Notes under the pieces: model-generated
The model's database searches: none
Told to the model about the DNA's origin: nothing
Seen by the model: the letters and a program-made list of their open reading frames with translations, nothing else
Made by a program: the position numbers and the translations under genes
Shown: in pieces, positions 54,360-57,768 of the stretch
Position numbering within the stretch: the stretch's first letter is position 1
Layout of the letters: each line of letters begins with the position of its first letter
DNA from: Citrobacter sp. Res13-Sevr-PEB04-36
GTDB taxonomy: Bacteria > Pseudomonadota > Gammaproteobacteria > Enterobacterales > Enterobacteriaceae
Direction of reading: 5' to 3'
Assembly (NCBI RefSeq): GCF_015672735.1
Contig: NZ_JADABY010000077.1
Span: 1-57,768, forward strand
DNA: 57,768 nt

Positions 54360-55175
54360 CTACCAGCCCTTAACAGCACCGCCGTTAAAGACTTTGTTTG
54401 CCGCTTCGTAAACTTCGTCAGACTGATACGCCTCAACAAATTTCTTCACGTTCTCAGCATCTTTATTGTCTTCGCGAGTCACGATCAGGTTTACGTACGG
54501 GGAGTCTTTATCTTCAACAAAGATACCGTCTTTTGCCGGGGTCAGGCCGATCTGGCTGGCGTAGGTGGTATTGATAACCGCCAGGGCGATTTGTGCATCG
54601 TCCAGTGAACGCGGCAGTTGCGGTGCTTCCAGCTCTACCAGCTTCAGGTTTTTCGGGTTTTCAACAACGTCCAGCGCGGTTGGCAGCAGGCCAACGCCGT
54701 CTTTCAGTTTGATCAGGCCCACTTTCTGCAGCAACAGCAGGGAACGGCCGAGGTTAGTCGGGTCGTTTGGAATGGCTACCTGAGAACCTTCCTGCAACTC
54801 ATCCAGTGATTTGATCTTTTTGGAATAGCCAGCAATCGGGTAAACAAACGTATTGCCTGCAGCAACCAGTTTGTAACCGCGATCTTTGATCTGCTGATCC
54901 AGGTACGGTTTGTGCTGGAAGGCGTTGGCATCGATATCGCCTTTGCTCAGCGCTTCGTTAGGCAGGACGTAATCGTTGAACGTGACCAGTTCAACGTCCA
55001 GACCGTATTTTTCTTTCGCCACTTTCTGCGCGACTTCGGCAACCTGCTGCTCTGCGCCAACAATAACGCCCACTTTGATGTGGTTTGGATCTTTTTCATC
55101 CTGACCGCAACCCACAAGTGCCAGAGAACCGATCAGGGCTCCAACTGCCGCAAAGGTTTTGAATTTGAACGCCAT
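54360..55175 (-). CDS. metQ: Methionine-binding lipoprotein MetQ
   Basis: MetQ binds D- and L-methionine for the MetNI importer. The 271 residues equal the E. coli length. The lipobox LVGC gives a lipidated Cys near residue 23. The NlpA/MetQ family fold is shown by IKVGVIVGAEQQVAEVA, ELVTFNDYVLPNEAL, DANAFQHKPYLDQQ (key HKPYLD) and IPNDPTNLGRSLLLL. It follows metI by 45 bases as the third gene of the operon. Confidence 0.98.
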   Translation of the reverse strand: MAFKFKTFAAVGALIGSLALVGCGQDEKDPNHIKVGVIVGAEQQVAEVAQKVAKEKYGLDVELVTFNDYVLPNEALSKGDIDANAFQHKPYLDQQIKDRGYKLVAAGNTFVYPIAGYSKKIKSLDELQEGSQVAIPNDPTNLGRSLLLLQKVGLIKLKDGVGLLPTALDVVENPKNLKLVELEAPQLPRSLDDAQIALAVINTTYASQIGLTPAKDGIFVEDKDSPYVNLIVTREDNKDAENVKKFVEAYQSDEVYEAANKVFNGGAVKGW

Positions 55176-55220
55176 GCTTATTTCCTTTTCTTAATGAGTT
55201 TTTCTGTGTTGTGTGCAACG

Positions 55221-55874
55221 TTACTTGTGCGTGACCGCCCGGACGATGCGATCGCCGGATAACTGAATTAAATAAACCAGAACGACAAGTAATACCAGTA
55301 CTGTATTCATCACGGTAGCGTTGTATCCAATGTAGCCGTATTGATAGCCAATCTGCCCAAGGCCGCCTGCACCGACTGCCCCGCCCATTGCTGAATAACC
55401 GACCAGGGTAATCAGTGTGATCGTTGCCGCATTCACCAGGCCCGGCAACGCTTCTGGGAGTAACACTTTACGCACGATCTGTAACGGCGTAGCGCCCATC
55501 GCTCGCGAGGCTTCAATCAGCCCGGTAGGGATTTCCAGCAGCGCGTTTTCTACCATACGGGCAATAAACGGTGCGGCACCCACGGTTAGCGGGACGATAG
55601 CGGCCTGCAAACCGATGGAGGTGCCGACAATCATGCGGGTAAATGGAATCATCCACACCAGCAGTATAATGAACGGGATGGAACGGAAAATATTGACCAG
55701 TGCTGATAGCGTACGATAGAGCTTCGCGTTCTCGATGATTTGCCCCGGACGCGTGACGTACAGCAGTACGCCGACGGGCAGGCCAATCACAAAGCCAAAA
55801 AAACCGGACACAAAGGTCATTGCCAGCGTTTCCCATACGCCGCGAACCAGCAGCCACATCATCGGCTCAGACAT
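55221..55874 (-). CDS. metI: Methionine ABC transporter permease MetI
   Basis: MetI is the inner membrane channel for methionine uptake. The 217 residues equal the E. coli length. Five membrane segments are expected; the coupling motif [26 protein letters not shown] (key EASRAMGA and LLPEALP) is intact. Its ATG lies 8 bases inside the end of metN, so translation is coupled. Confidence 0.98.
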   Translation of the reverse strand: MSEPMMWLLVRGVWETLAMTFVSGFFGFVIGLPVGVLLYVTRPGQIIENAKLYRTLSALVNIFRSIPFIILLVWMIPFTRMIVGTSIGLQAAIVPLTVGAAPFIARMVENALLEIPTGLIEASRAMGATPLQIVRKVLLPEALPGLVNAATITLITLVGYSAMGGAVGAGGLGQIGYQYGYIGYNATVMNTVLVLLVVLVYLIQLSGDRIVRAVTHK

Positions 55875-56898
55875 AACCCAGTACCTCTACTTTTACATGG
55901 TGTTCCTGCAGCCAGTTGATGGCCGCTTGTGTATCTTCCGGTGCGCCGTGCATTTCAGTCAGCATGATGCCGAACTTGACGCCACCAGCGTAATCCATCT
56001 GCGCGCTGATAATGTTATTGTTCACATTAAAGCGGCGAGCGATTTCGGAGAGCAGTGGGGCATCGACAGAATGGCCGGTAAATTCCATGCGCAGCATCGG
56101 GACGCTGTCGGCTTCTGGCTCTGCTTTTAAACGCTCCAGGTAATCTTCTGGAATATCCAGATGCAGCGTGGATTGAATGAATTTCTGCGCCAGCGGGGTT
56201 TTTGGGTGTGAAAACACTTCACTCACCGTGTCCTGCTCGATCAGTTCACCATCACTGATAACCGCTACACAGTCACAAATACGTTTTACGACGTCCATCT
56301 CATGGGTAATCAGCAGGATGGTTAACCCAAGACGGCGGTTAATGTCTTTCAGCAATTCCAGAATCGAACGAGTGGTTGCCGGATCGAGCGCGCTGGTGGC
56401 CTCATCGCACAGTAATACCTTCGGTTGGCTTGCCAGGGCACGGGCAATAGCGACACGCTGTTTCTGTCCACCCGAAAGGTTGGCGGCATAGCTGTCGTGC
56501 TTATCCCCAAGACCTACTAAATCCAGCAGTTCCGTAACGCGACGTTTGATCTCTTCTTTTGGTGTGTTGTCCAGCTCCAGCGGAAGCGCGACGTTACCAA
56601 ATACCGTGCGGGAAGATAGCAGGTTAAAGTGTTGGAAAATCATGCCAATTTGACGGCGAGCTTTGGTCAGTTCGGATTCAGAAAGCGTGGTGAGCTCCTG
56701 ACCGCCGACCTGTACACTGCCCTCGGTTGGGCGCTCAAGTAAGTTAACGCAGCGGATGAGCGTACTTTTACCGGCGCCTGAGGCGCCAATAACGCCATAA
56801 ATCTGTCCGGCAGGAACATGCAGACTGACATTGTTCAGTGCCTGAATGGTGCGCGTCCCCTGCTGGAACACTTTGGTGATATTCGAAAGTTTAATCAT
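55867..56898 (-). CDS. metN: Methionine ABC transporter ATP-binding protein MetN
   Basis: MetN powers methionine import; its C-terminal ACT-like C2 domain binds cytoplasmic methionine and inhibits transport. The 343 residues equal the E. coli length. Walker A is GASGAGKST (about 38-46), followed by [17 protein letters not shown], signature [15 protein letters not shown] (about 140), Walker [12 protein letters not shown] and H-loop LITHEMDVV. The regulatory domain spans about 265-343. MetJ boxes lie upstream. Confidence 0.98.
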   Translation of the reverse strand: MIKLSNITKVFQQGTRTIQALNNVSLHVPAGQIYGVIGASGAGKSTLIRCVNLLERPTEGSVQVGGQELTTLSESELTKARRQIGMIFQHFNLLSSRTVFGNVALPLELDNTPKEEIKRRVTELLDLVGLGDKHDSYAANLSGGQKQRVAIARALASQPKVLLCDEATSALDPATTRSILELLKDINRRLGLTILLITHEMDVVKRICDCVAVISDGELIEQDTVSEVFSHPKTPLAQKFIQSTLHLDIPEDYLERLKAEPEADSVPMLRMEFTGHSVDAPLLSEIARRFNVNNNIISAQMDYAGGVKFGIMLTEMHGAPEDTQAAINWLQEHHVKVEVLGYV

Positions 56899-56973
56899 TG
56901 GTTATTTATTATCGTAATTAAGTTAGCCGTGGCATTTTCGTCTGTCTGGTACGGTCGACGTCGTTAATAAGAT

Positions 56974-56997
56974 GGATGTTAAGGCATCCAGACGTCT
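56974..56997. promoter_or_regulatory. MetJ operator (met boxes) upstream of metN
   Basis: The perfect met box AGACGTCT is at 56990-56997, flanked by tandem 8-base units AGGCATCC (5 of 8 matches) and GGATGTTA (4 of 8). MetJ with SAM binds arrays of such boxes and represses methionine genes, including metNIQ in E. coli. The array lies 76-99 bases upstream of the metN start, in the 189-base divergent gap shared with gmhB. Confidence 0.88.
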
Positions 56998-57087
56998 AAA
57001 TCAATCTGGCTTTGCACGATGAGCACTTTCTTGACTGCCGAAACATGCGATACTAGAGCAACATGCCTTATTCAGGAGCTATAAAAG

Positions 57088-57654
57088 GTGGCAAAGACTG
57101 TACCTGCAATTTTTCTCGACCGTGATGGCACCATTAATGTGGACCACGGTTATGTACATGAGATCGACGAGTTCGAGTTTATCGACGGCGTTATTGATGC
57201 CATGCGTGAACTTAAACAGATGGGCTATGCGCTTATCGTCGTGACTAACCAGTCGGGTATTGCTCGCGGTAAATTTACCGAGGCGCAATTCGAAACGCTG
57301 ACGGAGTGGATGGACTGGTCGCTGGCCGATCGTGACGTTGATCTGGATGGCATCTACTATTGCCCGCATCACCCGCAGGGATCTGTAGAAGAGTACCGCC
57401 AGGTTTGCGACTGTCGTAAACCGCATCCGGGAATGCTTCTCTCTGCGCAAGAGTTCCTGCACATCGATATGGCGTCTTCCTATATGGTAGGCGACAAAAT
57501 AGAAGACATGCAGGCGGCGGCAGCCGCTAACGTTGGGACCAAGGTATTGGTGCGCACCGGCAAGCCTGTCACGCCAGAAGCAGAAAATGCGGCTGATTTA
57601 GTGATAAATAGCCTCGCTGACCTGCCATTGGCGATAAAAAAGCAGCAAAAGTAA
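57088..57654 (+). CDS. gmhB: D-glycero-beta-D-manno-heptose 1,7-bisphosphate 7-phosphatase
   Basis: GmhB removes the 7-phosphate in ADP-heptose synthesis for the LPS inner core. The protein has 188 residues against 191 in E. coli. The start is GTG 57088, with AGGAGC upstream. HAD motif I is FLDRDGTIN with Asp11 and Asp13; motif II lies in [11 protein letters not shown]; a zinc site is formed by Cys and His in YCPHHPQG and [10 protein letters not shown]; motif III/IV is in [13 protein letters not shown]. It is divergent from metN and directly precedes an rRNA promoter. Confidence 0.97.
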   Translation: MAKTVPAIFLDRDGTINVDHGYVHEIDEFEFIDGVIDAMRELKQMGYALIVVTNQSGIARGKFTEAQFETLTEWMDWSLADRDVDLDGIYYCPHHPQGSVEEYRQVCDCRKPHPGMLLSAQEFLHIDMASSYMVGDKIEDMQAAAAANVGTKVLVRTGKPVTPEAENAADLVINSLADLPLAIKKQQK

Positions 57655-57680
57655 GCGTTGTGGGTAAAAGGTGAGCGGTT

Positions 57681-57768
57681 GAAACAAAAATGCATTTTTC
57701 CGCTTGTCTTCCTGAGTCGACTCCCTATAATGCGCCTCCATCGACACGGCGGATGTGAATCACTTCAC
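57681..57768 (+). promoter_or_regulatory. rRNA operon P1 promoter (rrnH position)
   Basis: An A/T-rich UP-like element (57681-57700, AAACAAAAATGCATTTTT) precedes TTGTCT (57704-57709), a 16-base spacer, TATAAT (57726-57731) and the GC-rich discriminator GCGCCTCC, followed by the leader CGACACGGCGGATGTGAATC. This is the layout of E. coli rrn P1 promoters, with start near 57740. The rRNA genes lie beyond the window. The position after gmhB corresponds to rrnH. Confidence 0.93.

Noticed and set aside
57031-57054. TTGACT and GATACT as the gmhB promoter
   Set aside because: The spacer is 12 bases, which does not fit sigma-70 geometry, and no better pair was found.

Overview
The window is chromosomal DNA of a gammaproteobacterium in the family Enterobacteriaceae. 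Nearly every gene matches, in order, orientation and length, the block that runs from fhuA to the rrnH promoter in Escherichia coli and Salmonella. The proteins resemble their E. coli counterparts but differ throughout, so this is a sister genus; Citrobacter is my best guess and is not proven. Comparisons with E. coli are from memory, with no alignment run.

Layout, left to right. (1) 1-2910: the end of a chaperone-usher fimbrial operon, with an usher cut by the window edge and a two-domain tip adhesin. (2) 3072-9029: fhuA-fhuC-fhuD-fhuB for ferrichrome uptake, with a Fur-like site. (3) 9166-14859: hemL (minus), clcA, erpA (plus), then yadS, btuF and mtnN (minus). (4) 14943-19336: dgt, degP with a sigma-E-type promoter, and cdaR. 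(5) 19424-24481: yaeH, dapD, glnD and map on the minus strand, divergent from (6) rpsB-tsf, pyrH, frr and dxr (24932-29755), for translation factors, UMP kinase and the first committed isoprenoid step. (7) 30143-44803: the envelope and lipid cluster uppS-cdsA-rseP-bamA-skp-lpxD-fabZ-lpxA-lpxB-rnhB-dnaE-accA. (8) 44903-51262: ldcC, yaeR, tilS, then rof-yaeP (minus), then yaeQ-arfB-nlpE. (9) 51306-56898, minus strand: proS, trmO-rcsF and metN-metI-metQ with MetJ boxes. (10) gmhB and, at the right edge, an rRNA P1 promoter.

The genes work together around the cell envelope. DXR and UppS make undecaprenyl diphosphate. CdsA, FabZ and AccA supply lipids. LpxD, LpxA and LpxB build lipid A, and GmhB supplies the heptose of the core. 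BamA, Skp and DegP fold or remove outer membrane proteins. RseP, NlpE and RcsF report envelope stress to sigma-E, Cpx and Rcs.

The least ordinary content lies between genes and in surface loops. There are several REP clusters and about six ERIC-type repeats, four of them within 23.5-30.1 kb. One ERIC carries a long internal insertion, and another seems to keep the insertion while lacking part of the core. FhuA and BamA differ from E. coli mainly in their extracellular loops, where phages, colicins and toxins bind. I found no prophage, CRISPR array, insertion sequence, tRNA or clearly new multigene system. The fimbrial operon at the left edge is the only accessory locus, and most of it lies outside the window.
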